Assembly (NCBI GenBank): GCA_015478665.1 | Contig: JADMII010000003.1 | Location: forward strand, 62,001-126,000 | DNA length: 64,000 bases | Direction of reading: 5' to 3' | DNA from: Dehalococcoidia bacterium | GTDB lineage: Bacteria; Chloroflexota; Dehalococcoidia; DSTF01; JACRBR01 | Shown here: positions 38,062-46,890 of the stretch, in pieces | Position numbering within the stretch: the first letter of the stretch is position 1 | Layout of the letters: each line of letters begins with the position of its first letter | Notes under the pieces: model-generated | What the model saw: the letters and a program-made list of their open reading frames with translations, nothing else | Databases searched by the model: none | What the model was told of the DNA's origin: nothing | Made by a program: the position numbers and the translations under genes

Positions 38062-38885
38062 ATGGACGCGGAGACGGTACGCGCAATCTGTCGGCTGTTC
38101 GACCTCGGCGAGCCGGCGGGCGCCGCGTCGCCGGTGGAGGGCGGGCTGACGCACCGGATGTGGCGCATCGCCACGACGCGCGCCGCCTTCGCCGTGAAGG
38201 AGCTCAACCGCGACTTCGAGAACGCCGATTACGTCGGCTCTTGCGAGCGCGCCTTCGTGTTCGAGCAGGCGGCATACCGCGCCGGCCTGCCGATGCCGCG
38301 TCCCGTGCCCGTCGCCGCCAGCGGCCGCTGCCTCGCCGAGCTACCGTCGACGGGCCCGCGGCCGATGACCGTGCGCGCGCACGCCTGGGTCGAAGGGGAG
38401 CCGTTGGACAACAGCCGCGTCTACCCGCCCGGGGATGCCGCGCAGGTCGCCGTCATCCTGGCGCGCATCCACGCCCTCGGGATGACGGCCGACGGAGCAC
38501 GCGCCGGGCTGCGCGCCTTCGGCGAAGCCGACTGGCGGGCGCACCTCGCGCGCGCAGACGAGCGCGGCGAGGAGTGGGCGCCGCTGCTCCGCTCGCTGCT
38601 GCCGGTGCTGCGCGAGCTTGAAGCGTACGTCGCGTCCGCCTGCGAGCGTTCATCCGGGCCTACCGCCGGGCCGGCCCGGACATGCGGTTTCAGCCCGGAG
38701 ACTTGGCCCAGCTCGTCTCGCGGCAGCTCGTGTGGTTCAACTTCAACGTCCGGCGCGCGCTGGGCGAGCGGGCGCGGGACGACGTCGATCGCGCGGCCGG
38801 CGCCGAGGCGATCCACGCCAACGCCCGGCAGCTGCCGCGCTTCCTCCGCTCGCTCGATGCGTGGCTCTCCGTGCTGCAAGCCTGA
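38062..38885 (+). pseudogene. Decayed aminoglycoside phosphotransferase / Ser-Thr kinase-like gene (internal deletion plus frame change)
   Basis: N-half MDAETVRAICRLFDLGEPAGAASPVEGGLTHRMWRIATTRAAFAVKELNRDF...VILARIHALG in one frame; C-half AFIRAYRRAGPDMRFQPGDLAQLVSRQLVWFNFNVRRALGE...IHANARQLPRFLRSLDAWLSVLQA in another; the catalytic HxDxxxxN / DWD segment is absent between them. Confidence 0.72.
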
Positions 38886-38968
38886 GCCAGGCGCGAGCCG
38901 CAATCAACCCGATGAGCGGGCGTGCGACCGGGCGCCCTGTCGCACGATCGCCCCGCCCACGCCGCCGC

Positions 38969-40156
38969 CTACTGCCAGCTGAGCATGAGCTGGTAGAGCC
39001 GGAACAGCAGCTTCGTGCTGTCGACGGCGATGATCTCCGGCCGCTGGTCGAGCTTCGGCTGCACGTGCTGGAAGAGGCGCAGCTCGTCGAAATAGACGTT
39101 CTTCCGGCCGGCGACGGCCGCCTTCAGCTCGCGGGACTGGGTGTACGGCACGTAGGGATCGGCGCGGTCGTGGAGGATGAACAACTGCGCCTTCACGTTG
39201 GCGATGCTCGTCCGGGGCGAGAGGTAGTTCATGGCTGCCACGGCATCGGGCGGCAGGCGGTCGATCAGCGCCTGCACCGCCGCCGGGTCGCGGTTTGCCA
39301 GGAAGTCGTACGAGCCGCGCCCGAACGGGCTGAGCGTCGCCAGTTCGGCCGGCGCCTCGGGCTTGTCGTCGATGAACATCGCCGTCAGCAGGTCGCGGTC
39401 GGCGGGGTTGTCCAGCCCGTCGATGAGCTGTTGCGCCATCACCTTCTCCGCGTGCACCTGGGGCGTCCACGGCTCGTTCACGCCCTGCGATACGATGCGA
39501 TGCGTGGCGATGGCGCCGAACGTCGCGAGCGCGTCGAAGTAACCTCCGAACGACACCACCTGCTGCACGTCTGCGGCGATGCGCGGGTCGCCTGCCGCGA
39601 CGAGCGCGAGCGAGCCGCCGACGCTGGCGCCGAAGAAGCCGACTCGCTTCGGGTCGACCTGCGGCTGGCGCTGCACGTACTGGAACTCCGCGACCAGCGC
39701 ATCGATCTCCTCCGGCTCGATGCGGTTGGCGTCGAGGCGATCGGAGAAGGGCACCAGCATGACGACGCCGGAGCGCGCAGCGTCCTCGGCGATGCGGACG
39801 AGCCGCGGGTCATCGAGCGGCAGCGGTGGCGCGCCCATCGAGAACACCACCGCCTGGCGCTTCGTCCCGTGCGCCGGGATGTAGAGGTCGGCCTCGATCG
39901 CCCGCGGACCGTTACGGCTCTCGTACGAGATCGTCACGCGCTGACGTCGCGGCGGCTCGGAGATGAGCTCGACCGGCCGCACCGGCATCGGTACCTGGAG
40001 CACCATATCGGGCAGGTAGATCGCCGCTTCGACAGCGACGCGGCCGCGTTCGGTCCGGGCAATCAGCAGCGGCAGGCCGATGAGCACCGCCAGAGCGGCG
40101 AGCAGCGGCCAGGCGCGGATGACGACGCGGCGCAGCCAGCGGGAGACGGGAACCAT
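38969..40156 (-). CDS. Membrane-anchored alpha/beta hydrolase
   Basis: N-term TM helix; RVGFFGASVGGSLALVAA nucleophile elbow; FILHDRADPYVPYTQSREL; FQHVQP. Confidence 0.85.
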   Translation of the reverse strand: MVPVSRWLRRVVIRAWPLLAALAVLIGLPLLIARTERGRVAVEAAIYLPDMVLQVPMPVRPVELISEPPRRQRVTISYESRNGPRAIEADLYIPAHGTKRQAVVFSMGAPPLPLDDPRLVRIAEDAARSGVVMLVPFSDRLDANRIEPEEIDALVAEFQYVQRQPQVDPKRVGFFGASVGGSLALVAAGDPRIAADVQQVVSFGGYFDALATFGAIATHRIVSQGVNEPWTPQVHAEKVMAQQLIDGLDNPADRDLLTAMFIDDKPEAPAELATLSPFGRGSYDFLANRDPAAVQALIDRLPPDAVAAMNYLSPRTSIANVKAQLFILHDRADPYVPYTQSRELKAAVAGRKNVYFDELRLFQHVQPKLDQRPEIIAVDSTKLLFRLYQLMLSWQ

Positions 40157-40249
40157 GCCGGGGATCAGTCTACAGCGAGCGAAGGCGAAAGCGGACCGCA
40201 CCGGCGGGCGTCATGGGCGGAGGGAGAGCCCGGCTGGAGCGCGGGCGAA

Positions 40250-40310
40250 GCGCGGATGGCGCAGATGGACGCCGATCACGGTGTGATGGAGGTCGAAGGC
40301 CGGAGGTCGT
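40250..40310. repeat. Dispersed intergenic repeat block
   Basis: GCGCGGATGGCGCAGATGGACGCCGATCACGGTGTGATGGAGGTCGAAGGCCGG; GATGGCGCAGATG is identical at 41166-41178; GTGATGGAGGTC identical at 31231 onward. Confidence 0.55.
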
Positions 40311-40330
40311 GCGGAGACGCAGGCGTCCTG

Positions 40331-40356
40331 TCATCCTTCAGCGCAGCGAAGGATCG
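40331..40356. repeat. REP-like palindrome TCATCCTTC-AGCGCAGC-GAAGGATC
   Basis: ATCCTTC (40333-40339) pairs with GAAGGAT (40348-40354), 8-nt loop. Confidence 0.6.
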
Positions 40357-40382
40357 CGTCGGCGAACAGAGCAGCGCGTATA

Positions 40383-40416
40383 CGGGGGAAACCGCACATG
40401 ACGCAGAGGGCGCAGT
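40383..40416. repeat. Dispersed intergenic repeat block
   Basis: CGGGGGAAACCGCACATGACGCAGAGGGCGCAGTG; shares GGGGGAAACCGCA with 31199 onward. Confidence 0.5.
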
Positions 40417-40434
40417 GGCGTCGGTGAGGCAGCG

Positions 40435-41151
40435 ATGATCCGGCAGGCAGCCGCGCCCGCGCGGTGGTCGCTCGACGAGGCGATGGCGGCGCTACAGGCG
40501 CTCGCCGATCCGGCGGCCCGCGAGACGATGGCGCGGTTCGCCATCGTCACCGAGCGCGCGTTGGGCGTCAGCGTGCCGAAGCAGCGGGCGCTGGCGAAGC
40601 GCATCGGCCGCGACCATCGGCTCGCGGCCGAGCTCTGGGCGACGGGAGTGCACGAGGCGCGGACACTCGCCGCCCTCATCGACGAGCCGTCGCGCGTCAC
40701 GCGGGCGCAGATGCGACGCTGGGTGCGGGACCTCGACTCATGGGACGTCTGCGACGGCTGCTGCATGGACCTGTTCGACAAGACGCCGTACGCCATCGAG
40801 TGCGCGCTGGCCTGGGCGGGACGCCGCGAAGAGTACGTAAAGCGTGCCGGATTCGTGCTGATGGCGGCGCTGGCGGCGCACGACAAGGCCGCAGATGACG
40901 GCGTGTTCCTCGCGTTCCTGCTGCTGATCCGCCGCGAGGCGGGCGACGAGCGGAATTTCGTCAAGAAAGCCGTGAACTGGGCGCTGCGGCAGATCGGCAA
41001 ACGCAACTTCCGGCTGCGCCAGGCGGCGATCGACACGGCGATCGGCATCCGCGCCGATGGCTCGCGCAGCGGCCGCTGGATCGCCGCGGACGCGCTGCGG
41101 GAGCTGCAGAGCGCATCGGTCGAGCGCCGGCAGCGCGCGCGGGGCAGGTGA
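40435..41151 (+). CDS. DNA alkylation repair (AlkD-like) protein
   Basis: MARFAIVTERALGVSVPKQRALAKRIGRDHRLAAELWATGVHEARTLAALIDEPSRVTRAQMRRWVRDLDSWDVCDGCCMDLFDKTPYA...KRAGFVLMAALAAHDK...NFVKKAVNWALRQIGKRN. Confidence 0.92.
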   Translation: MIRQAAAPARWSLDEAMAALQALADPAARETMARFAIVTERALGVSVPKQRALAKRIGRDHRLAAELWATGVHEARTLAALIDEPSRVTRAQMRRWVRDLDSWDVCDGCCMDLFDKTPYAIECALAWAGRREEYVKRAGFVLMAALAAHDKAADDGVFLAFLLLIRREAGDERNFVKKAVNWALRQIGKRNFRLRQAAIDTAIGIRADGSRSGRWIAADALRELQSASVERRQRARGR

Positions 41152-41492
41152 TCCGGGTAGAGGCAGATGGCGCAGATGCGGGAGGTCGGAGGCGCTCGCA
41201 GACGAGGATGCGTCTGCGCCTGTCCTCGTGGAGGAATGGGAAGGTTCGCTCCCACGGCGTGCGCGAGGGCAGGCGTGGCACGGGGCTGATGAACATCGCG
41301 ACTGCGGACAGGTTACGCGGCACCGCGCCGTCTCACGGCGGTGGAGGGCCTGCGACGCAGCGAATCTCAAAGCAGCGGAACCCGATGCGGGTGTTCGGGA
41401 GCGCACGCTCGCCGTTCCTACGGACGCCGGTGCGCGCGGCTGCATCACCAGCGCCTGCGCTGGTCGCCGGCCCGGCTCGTCGAGCGCGGTGC

Positions 41493-42581
41493 CTACGCCG
41501 GGGAGAGCTCGAGGACGGTGCGCGCCACCTCGCCGGCCTTCATCGCCCGGAATGCGTCGTTGACGTCTTCGAGCGGACCCTTCCGGGTGATCATCTCATC
41601 GAGCTTCAGGCGCCCGTCCATGTAGAAGTCGACGTAGCGCGGCATGTCGACGCGAAAGCGGTTCGAGCCCATCGTGCAGCCCTGCAGCCGCTTCTCCGAC
41701 AGCAGCGATGGGCCGTCGATCTCTACCTTCTGGCCGACCGGGATCATGCCGATGATCGTCGCCGTGCCGCCCGGCGCCAGGGCGTCGAACGCCTGCGCGG
41801 CGACCTTCGCGTTGCCGATCGCCTCGAACGAGTATTCGACGCCGCCATCGGTGATCTCGCGGATCGCCTGCACGGCGTCGTGCGAGGAGGCGTCGACGAC
41901 GTGGGTGGCGCCGAGCTGCTTCGCCGTCGCGAGCTTGTTCTCCACGGTATCGACGGCGATCACCTTGCCGGCGCCGGCGATGCGCGCGCCCTGGATCGCC
42001 GCGAGTCCGACACCGCCGGCGCCGAAGACGGCGACCGTCGAGCCCGCCGGCACCCGGGCGGTGTTGAGCACGGCGCCGACGCCCGTCGTCACGCCGCAGC
42101 CGATGAGCGCGGCGCGGTCGAGCGGCATATCCTCGCGGATGCGGACGATGGCGTGCTCGTGCAGGAGCATGCGCTCCGCGTAGCTGGAGATGTTCAGGAA
42201 CTGATGGACGGGCGAGCCACCCTGCGAGAGACGGGGAGCTTCGCCGGGGCCGCGGCGCAGCTCCGGGTTGCGGCAGAGGTGCGTGCGCCCCGTGACGCAC
42301 ATATCGCAGTGGCCGCAGAAGACGGACAGGCAGGCGATGACGTGGTCGCCGGGCTTCACGTACGTCACCTGGTCGCCGACCTCCTCGACGACGCCGGCGG
42401 CCTCGTGCCCCAGCACCGCTGGCGCCGGATAGGGGTAGAGGCCATCGACGAAGTGCAGGTCGCTGTGGCAGACGCCGCTGGCGACGGTGCGGACGAGCAC
42501 CTCGCGCGGGCCGGGCTTGTCCACGTCAACCTGCTCGATCGTCAGCGGCTCGTGCGGGCCGTGAAAGATGGCTGCCTTCAT
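41493..42581 (-). CDS. Zinc-dependent alcohol dehydrogenase
   Basis: SGVCHSDLHFVDGLYPYPAPAVLGHEAAGVVEEVG, FCGHCDMCVTGRTHLC, GCGVTTGVGAVLNTARVPAGSTVAVFGAGGVGLAAIQGARIAGAGKVIAVD. Confidence 0.95.
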   Translation of the reverse strand: MKAAIFHGPHEPLTIEQVDVDKPGPREVLVRTVASGVCHSDLHFVDGLYPYPAPAVLGHEAAGVVEEVGDQVTYVKPGDHVIACLSVFCGHCDMCVTGRTHLCRNPELRRGPGEAPRLSQGGSPVHQFLNISSYAERMLLHEHAIVRIREDMPLDRAALIGCGVTTGVGAVLNTARVPAGSTVAVFGAGGVGLAAIQGARIAGAGKVIAVDTVENKLATAKQLGATHVVDASSHDAVQAIREITDGGVEYSFEAIGNAKVAAQAFDALAPGGTATIIGMIPVGQKVEIDGPSLLSEKRLQGCTMGSNRFRVDMPRYVDFYMDGRLKLDEMITRKGPLEDVNDAFRAMKAGEVARTVLELSPA

Positions 42582-42865
42582 CGGGGATCCTCCTGTCCAT
42601 GCGGCCGGCGGCGTGCATGATCGTACGAGGGGCGGACGGCTGGAGCAACCGAGCGCGTGGCGCCGCTGGCAGCGACCGCCACGTCGGGAGCGACGACGTC
42701 ATCATCGCGGCATGGAAAGCCCGGCGAGCGAGCGATCACGCGCTCGCACTCGCGATTCGCAGCACGATCCCGACGAGCGCTGGCGCGCCAGCCGCCGCCG
42801 GCAGCTTCGTGCCTGCAGCAGCATGCCGGCCCCCGGCCAGCGCGGCGCGCCGACGCCGGCCTCGC

Positions 42866-43702
42866 TCAGCCCGCGGCTTCGATGCGGCGCTCGGCGATGT
42901 CGGCGTACTCCGCGACGCTCTCGACGAGCAGCCAGCGGCGGCCGTGCTTCGCCGCTGCGACGGCGAGCGTGCCGGCGCCGCCGAACGGGTCGAGCAGCAG
43001 CTCGCCAGGGTTGGACGCCAGCTGCACCGCTCGCTCGATCAGCGCCAGCGGCTTCTGCGACGGATGCTTCCCCTCGCTGCGCTCGCGCTTCGCCGTCACC
43101 GGGAACTCCCAGAGGTTCCGCATCTGCTTGCCGCCGTTCATCTCCTTCGCATGCCAATAGTTGAACGTCCAGCGGGTCGCCTTCGCCGGTGTCTCGTTGA
43201 CCGCCCAGATGATCTGCTCCGTGCTCTCCGTCAGCGTCCGCGCGGTGATGTTCGGCTGTGCGTTCGGCTTGAACCAGACGACCGAATTGAGGATGCGGCG
43301 CTTGAGGACATGCTGCAGGATGAAGCCGAGCTGGTAGATGTTATGGTAGGTGCCGAAGACGAGGATGTTGCCGTTCGGCTTGACGAGGCGCGAGACCTCG
43401 CTGAGCCAGCGGACGTTGAACTCGTAGAACTCGTCCGCTGTGAAGGCGTCCCAGCCCTCCTCCATCGTCACGTGCGACGAGAAGGCCCAGCCGAGTCCCG
43501 CCTTCGCCTTGCGTCCGCTCCCCGAGCCGATATTGAACGGCGGGTCGACGATGCAGTGGTCGATGCAGCCGCTCGGCCAGGTCGCCATGATCTGGAGGCA
43601 ATCGCCGCGCAGCACCTGCGCGACGGGCGGCTCCGGATCGAGACGGCGCGGCGGCCGCGGGCGTTCGGGCTGGCGGCGGCGACTGGAAGAGCGTGTCGTC
43701 AT
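42866..43702 (-). CDS. Site-specific DNA methyltransferase (beta-class, N6-adenine/N4-cytosine type)
   Basis: VLRGDCLQIMATWPSGCIDHCIVDPPFNIGSG (motif IV), KHPSQKPLALIERAVQLASNPGELLLDPFGGAGTLAVAAAKHGRRWLLVE (motif I region). Confidence 0.9.
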   Translation of the reverse strand: MTTRSSSRRRQPERPRPPRRLDPEPPVAQVLRGDCLQIMATWPSGCIDHCIVDPPFNIGSGSGRKAKAGLGWAFSSHVTMEEGWDAFTADEFYEFNVRWLSEVSRLVKPNGNILVFGTYHNIYQLGFILQHVLKRRILNSVVWFKPNAQPNITARTLTESTEQIIWAVNETPAKATRWTFNYWHAKEMNGGKQMRNLWEFPVTAKRERSEGKHPSQKPLALIERAVQLASNPGELLLDPFGGAGTLAVAAAKHGRRWLLVESVAEYADIAERRIEAAG

Positions 43703-43791
43703 AGCGCCATTAGATCGGATTCGCGGATCGGCGGGCATCGGGGAACCCCCGCGGTTTCCGGGGCGCGCCGGGCCTTCGATAGAATAGCGCC

Positions 43792-44109
43792 GTGAACACG
43801 CAGCCGAAGTCGCTCCAGGAGTTCATCGCCGCCCTCCGCGAGGGGCTGGTATGCGACCGCTGCGGCCGCTACGTCGGCAGCCTGGCGGCGAAGCGCTACC
43901 TGCCGCCGCAGTATCCGGTCGCCCTCGATCGTATCGCCGAGGCGGACGAGGCCGAGGCGCTGGTCGGCTTCGAATGGCACATGCTCGGCCGGCTGCGCGA
44001 GGGCAACTTCGTCATCCGGCACCCGCAGATCGATGGCCGCTGCGTCAGTTGGCGCGAGTGGCTCGCGACCGACGACGACGAGGGGGACGACGAGGCCGTC
44101 GAGGGCTGA
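43792..44109 (+). CDS. Hypothetical protein with CxxC
   Basis: VNTQPKSLQEFIAALREGLVCDRCGRYVGSLAAKRYLPPQYPVALDRIAEADEAEALVGFEWHMLGRLREGNFVIRHPQIDGRCVSWREWLATD; GTG start. Confidence 0.68.
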   Translation: MNTQPKSLQEFIAALREGLVCDRCGRYVGSLAAKRYLPPQYPVALDRIAEADEAEALVGFEWHMLGRLREGNFVIRHPQIDGRCVSWREWLATDDDEGDDEAVEG

Positions 44110-44122
44110 CCGCCCGGGCGCT

Positions 44123-44821
44123 CTAGGCCGCTTCGATGTCAGCGATCCGCGGCCCGCGACCGGTGAGCCTGTTCACGCGAACCAGGCTGACGAACGAGCG
44201 CACAAGATACGGGTCGAACTGCGCGCCGGCGTGCCGCTCGATCTCCTCGATCGCCAACTCCTCGGCGCGCGCCCGGCGGTACGGCGTCTCCATCAGCATC
44301 GCGGCGAAGGCATCGGCGATGGCCATGATGCGCGCCGGCAGCGGGATCTTCGCTTCCCGCAGCCCCTTCGGGTAGCCTTCGCCGTCCCAGCGCTCGTGAT
44401 GGAAGAGCACGACTTCGAGCACCACCTGCGACATCCAGCGCGGGCTCACCCGGAACACATCCCAGTCGCGGAGGATGTCGTAGCCGGTGTTGACGTGGCT
44501 GCGCAGCACCATCGTCTCAGCTGCCGAGAGCGGTCCCTGCTTGAGCAGGATGTTCTCCGGGACGGAGATCTTGCCGAGATCGTAGACATGGCCGGCGATC
44601 CAGAGCGCGGCGATCGTATCGAACGGGAGGTCCTGGCGGTTGGCGAGCTGGATCGCGTACTCGCTCGCCAGGCCGGCGTGGTGGCCGGAGTAGTTGTCGC
44701 GGCTGTCCAGGCGCTCCCGCCACGAGGTCAGCAGGCCCTCGACGTGGTTCCAGGTATCCTGCGGCCAGAGCGAGATCAGCAGGTCGACGATGGAGTTCAT
44801 CTCGAGGACGGACACGGACAT
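44123..44821 (-). CDS. HD-GYP family protein with substituted HD (YD) motif
   Basis: GHHAGLASEYAIQLANRQDLPFDTIAALWIAGHVYDLGKISVPENILLKQGPLSAAETMVLRSHVNTGYDILRD...FHHERWDGEGYPKGLREAKIPLPARIMAIADAFAAM; RBS GGGAGG before ATG 44821. Confidence 0.87.
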   Translation of the reverse strand: MSVSVLEMNSIVDLLISLWPQDTWNHVEGLLTSWRERLDSRDNYSGHHAGLASEYAIQLANRQDLPFDTIAALWIAGHVYDLGKISVPENILLKQGPLSAAETMVLRSHVNTGYDILRDWDVFRVSPRWMSQVVLEVVLFHHERWDGEGYPKGLREAKIPLPARIMAIADAFAAMLMETPYRRARAEELAIEEIERHAGAQFDPYLVRSFVSLVRVNRLTGRGPRIADIEAA

Positions 44822-44844
44822 CCTCCCGGGTTTTTTGGCCGCAA

Positions 44845-44864
44845 CGTGCCGAAGTATCGGCACG
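44845..44864. promoter_or_regulatory. Perfect 8-bp inverted repeat in divergent intergenic (candidate operator)
   Basis: CGTGCCGA-AGTA-TCGGCACG between the HD-GYP gene (-) and the zinc-ribbon gene (+). Confidence 0.5.
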
Positions 44865-44970
44865 ATACAGTCGTACCGACACGGATGTGCAGCCGCCCAG
44901 GACAAACTCGCGCGAATCCGCAACGATCTGGCTTCCAGAGGCATAGAACGCACGGGAAGAGACGTGTAGA

Positions 44971-45177
44971 ATGTCATCGGAGAGGCGTATGAACGCATCG
45001 GAAGGCACGGATCACGCTCCGGCGGCTGCTGCGCGGGCGCGAGAGGTGCGGATGGGGGAGCCGGAGTGCCCCCGGTGCCACAAGAACTTCACGGCGAGCT
45101 ACTGGAGCGGGGACGTGCTCGTGCAGGCGCGCTGCCTCAGTTGCGACCTGAAGTGGCCCCTGCCAGACGTCGTCTGA
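44971..45177 (+). CDS. Small zinc-ribbon-like protein
   Basis: MGEPECPRCHKNFTASYWSGDVLVQARCLSCDLKWPLPDVV with two CxxC. Confidence 0.65.
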   Translation: MSSERRMNASEGTDHAPAAAARAREVRMGEPECPRCHKNFTASYWSGDVLVQARCLSCDLKWPLPDVV

Positions 45178-45248
45178 GCCCGCCTCCGGCATCGGCACAC
45201 GCCCGCGAGCGCCTGTGGCCGCTGCCTGCTCTGTCAATCAGGTGACTC

Positions 45249-46757
45249 ATGGTAAAGCAACGAGACAAGGTCGAAGAACGCAACATCGGCGTCAATCGAG
45301 AAGAGGAGCGTCCGCTGCCTGAACCTGCCCGCACCCGCGTCACTACCGTCAAGCCGACCCTGGCCGAGGAGTCGATCGGCGAAACGCCGGATTCCGTCGA
45401 GCTCTATCTCAATGAGATCGCTCGTTACAAGCTGCTGCGGCCCGACGAAGAGGTCACCCTCGCCAAGGAGATCGAGAACGGCCGCATCCTCGAGGAGATC
45501 GGCTACGCGCTGACGGAGGAGTTGCCGTCGCTGCCCACCACCGAGCAGATCAGCGCCCGCCTGTTGCGCGAGGTGATCGAGGCGCTCTCGATGGTGCGGC
45601 GGTCGCGAGCGCTGAAGGGTTTCCCGACGCGCGGCGACCTCGTCGACCAGCTGTTCTTCCCGGCGCTCAAGGACGGCATCCAGGACCGCCTCGACGAGCA
45701 GATGGAAGAGCAGATCGCGACGGCGACCAAGCGCAACGTGGCGCAGGTGCGGCCGATGCTGATCACGCTCGCCGTCGCCCAGCGGATCTTCCCCCCGGAG
45801 TCGCACCCGGCCCTGAGCAGCGCCCTCGCCGGCCAGCAGCACGAACCGCGGGGCAGCGCCGACCGGAAGCCGGAGCCGCCGACGGGCCGCGTCACCAAGA
45901 AGGCGCAGCGCGAGTACGAGGAGGCGCTGCAGGCGTACAAGGACGCCGAGGCAGCGGCGCGGAAGGCCGCGCGCGAGGCCGCGGCCGCACTGCGGGCGCT
46001 GACGCCGTATGTCGAGACGGGGCGGCAGGTCGCGCAGCGCGCCGAAGAGCACATGGTGAATGCGAACCTGCGCCTGGTCGTCAGCGTGGCGAAGAAGTAC
46101 GCCGGCCGCGGCATGCCGCTGATGGACCTGATCCAGGAGGGGAACGGCGGCCTGATGCGGGCCGTCGAGAAGTTCGAGCACCGCCGCGGCTTCCGCTTCA
46201 GCACCTATGCGACGTGGTGGATCCGGCAGGCCGTCGGCCGCGCCATCGCCGACAAGGGCCGGACGATCCGCCTTCCCATCCACATCACCGAGCTGATCTC
46301 GAAGTACTCCCAGGCGCGCGAGCGGCTCTTCCAGCGCCTCGGCCGAGAGCCGCGGACGTCCGAGCTCTCGAAGCTGATGGGGATGCCGCCGGACAAGGTG
46401 CGGGAGGCGGCCCGCGCGCTGCGGCAGTCGGTCGTGTCGCTCGAGACGCCGGTGGGCGAGGAAGAGGAGGGCACGCTCGGCAGCGTGCTCGAGGACGTGA
46501 TGGCGCCATCGCCGGAAGAAGAGGCGTCGCGGCAACTCTTGCGCGAGCGGGTGCGCTCCGCGCTCGATGTACTGACGCCGCGCGAGCGCACGGTGATCGA
46601 GCTGCGCTTCGGGATCAAGGACGGCCGTCCGCGCACGCTGGACATCGTCGGCAACGAGCTGGGTGTGACGCGGGAGCGCGCGCGCCAGATCGAGGCGCAG
46701 GCGCTCGAGAAGCTGCGGCGGTCGAACGGCAACCTGCGCGGCGAGGGCGAATTCTGA
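45249..46757 (+). CDS. RNA polymerase sigma-70 family factor (RpoD-like)
   Basis: [29 protein letters not shown] (1.2), [75 protein letters not shown] (2), [50 protein letters not shown] (4). Confidence 0.95.
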   Translation: MVKQRDKVEERNIGVNREEERPLPEPARTRVTTVKPTLAEESIGETPDSVELYLNEIARYKLLRPDEEVTLAKEIENGRILEEIGYALTEELPSLPTTEQISARLLREVIEALSMVRRSRALKGFPTRGDLVDQLFFPALKDGIQDRLDEQMEEQIATATKRNVAQVRPMLITLAVAQRIFPPESHPALSSALAGQQHEPRGSADRKPEPPTGRVTKKAQREYEEALQAYKDAEAAARKAAREAAAALRALTPYVETGRQVAQRAEEHMVNANLRLVVSVAKKYAGRGMPLMDLIQEGNGGLMRAVEKFEHRRGFRFSTYATWWIRQAVGRAIADKGRTIRLPIHITELISKYSQARERLFQRLGREPRTSELSKLMGMPPDKVREAARALRQSVVSLETPVGEEEEGTLGSVLEDVMAPSPEEEASRQLLRERVRSALDVLTPRERTVIELRFGIKDGRPRTLDIVGNELGVTRERARQIEAQALEKLRRSNGNLRGEGEF

Positions 46758-46890
46758 GCTGAGCCGACGGGAAGCCGATGGCGGCGCTCAGAAGCAGCCG
46801 GCTGGCCATCCACAGCCAACCTGCCCATCACTGCTCGCCGCGCTGCGTGCCCGATTCTGCGTCGCGGATCTGAAGGGATGAGCTCGGCGC

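Noticed and set aside
38618-42620. Long plus ORFs 38618..40438 and 41148..42620
   Set aside because: Antisense to the alpha/beta hydrolase and alcohol dehydrogenase genes.
42866-44109. Restriction-modification system
   Set aside because: Only a methyltransferase is visible; the neighbouring 105-aa CxxC protein has no nuclease motif.
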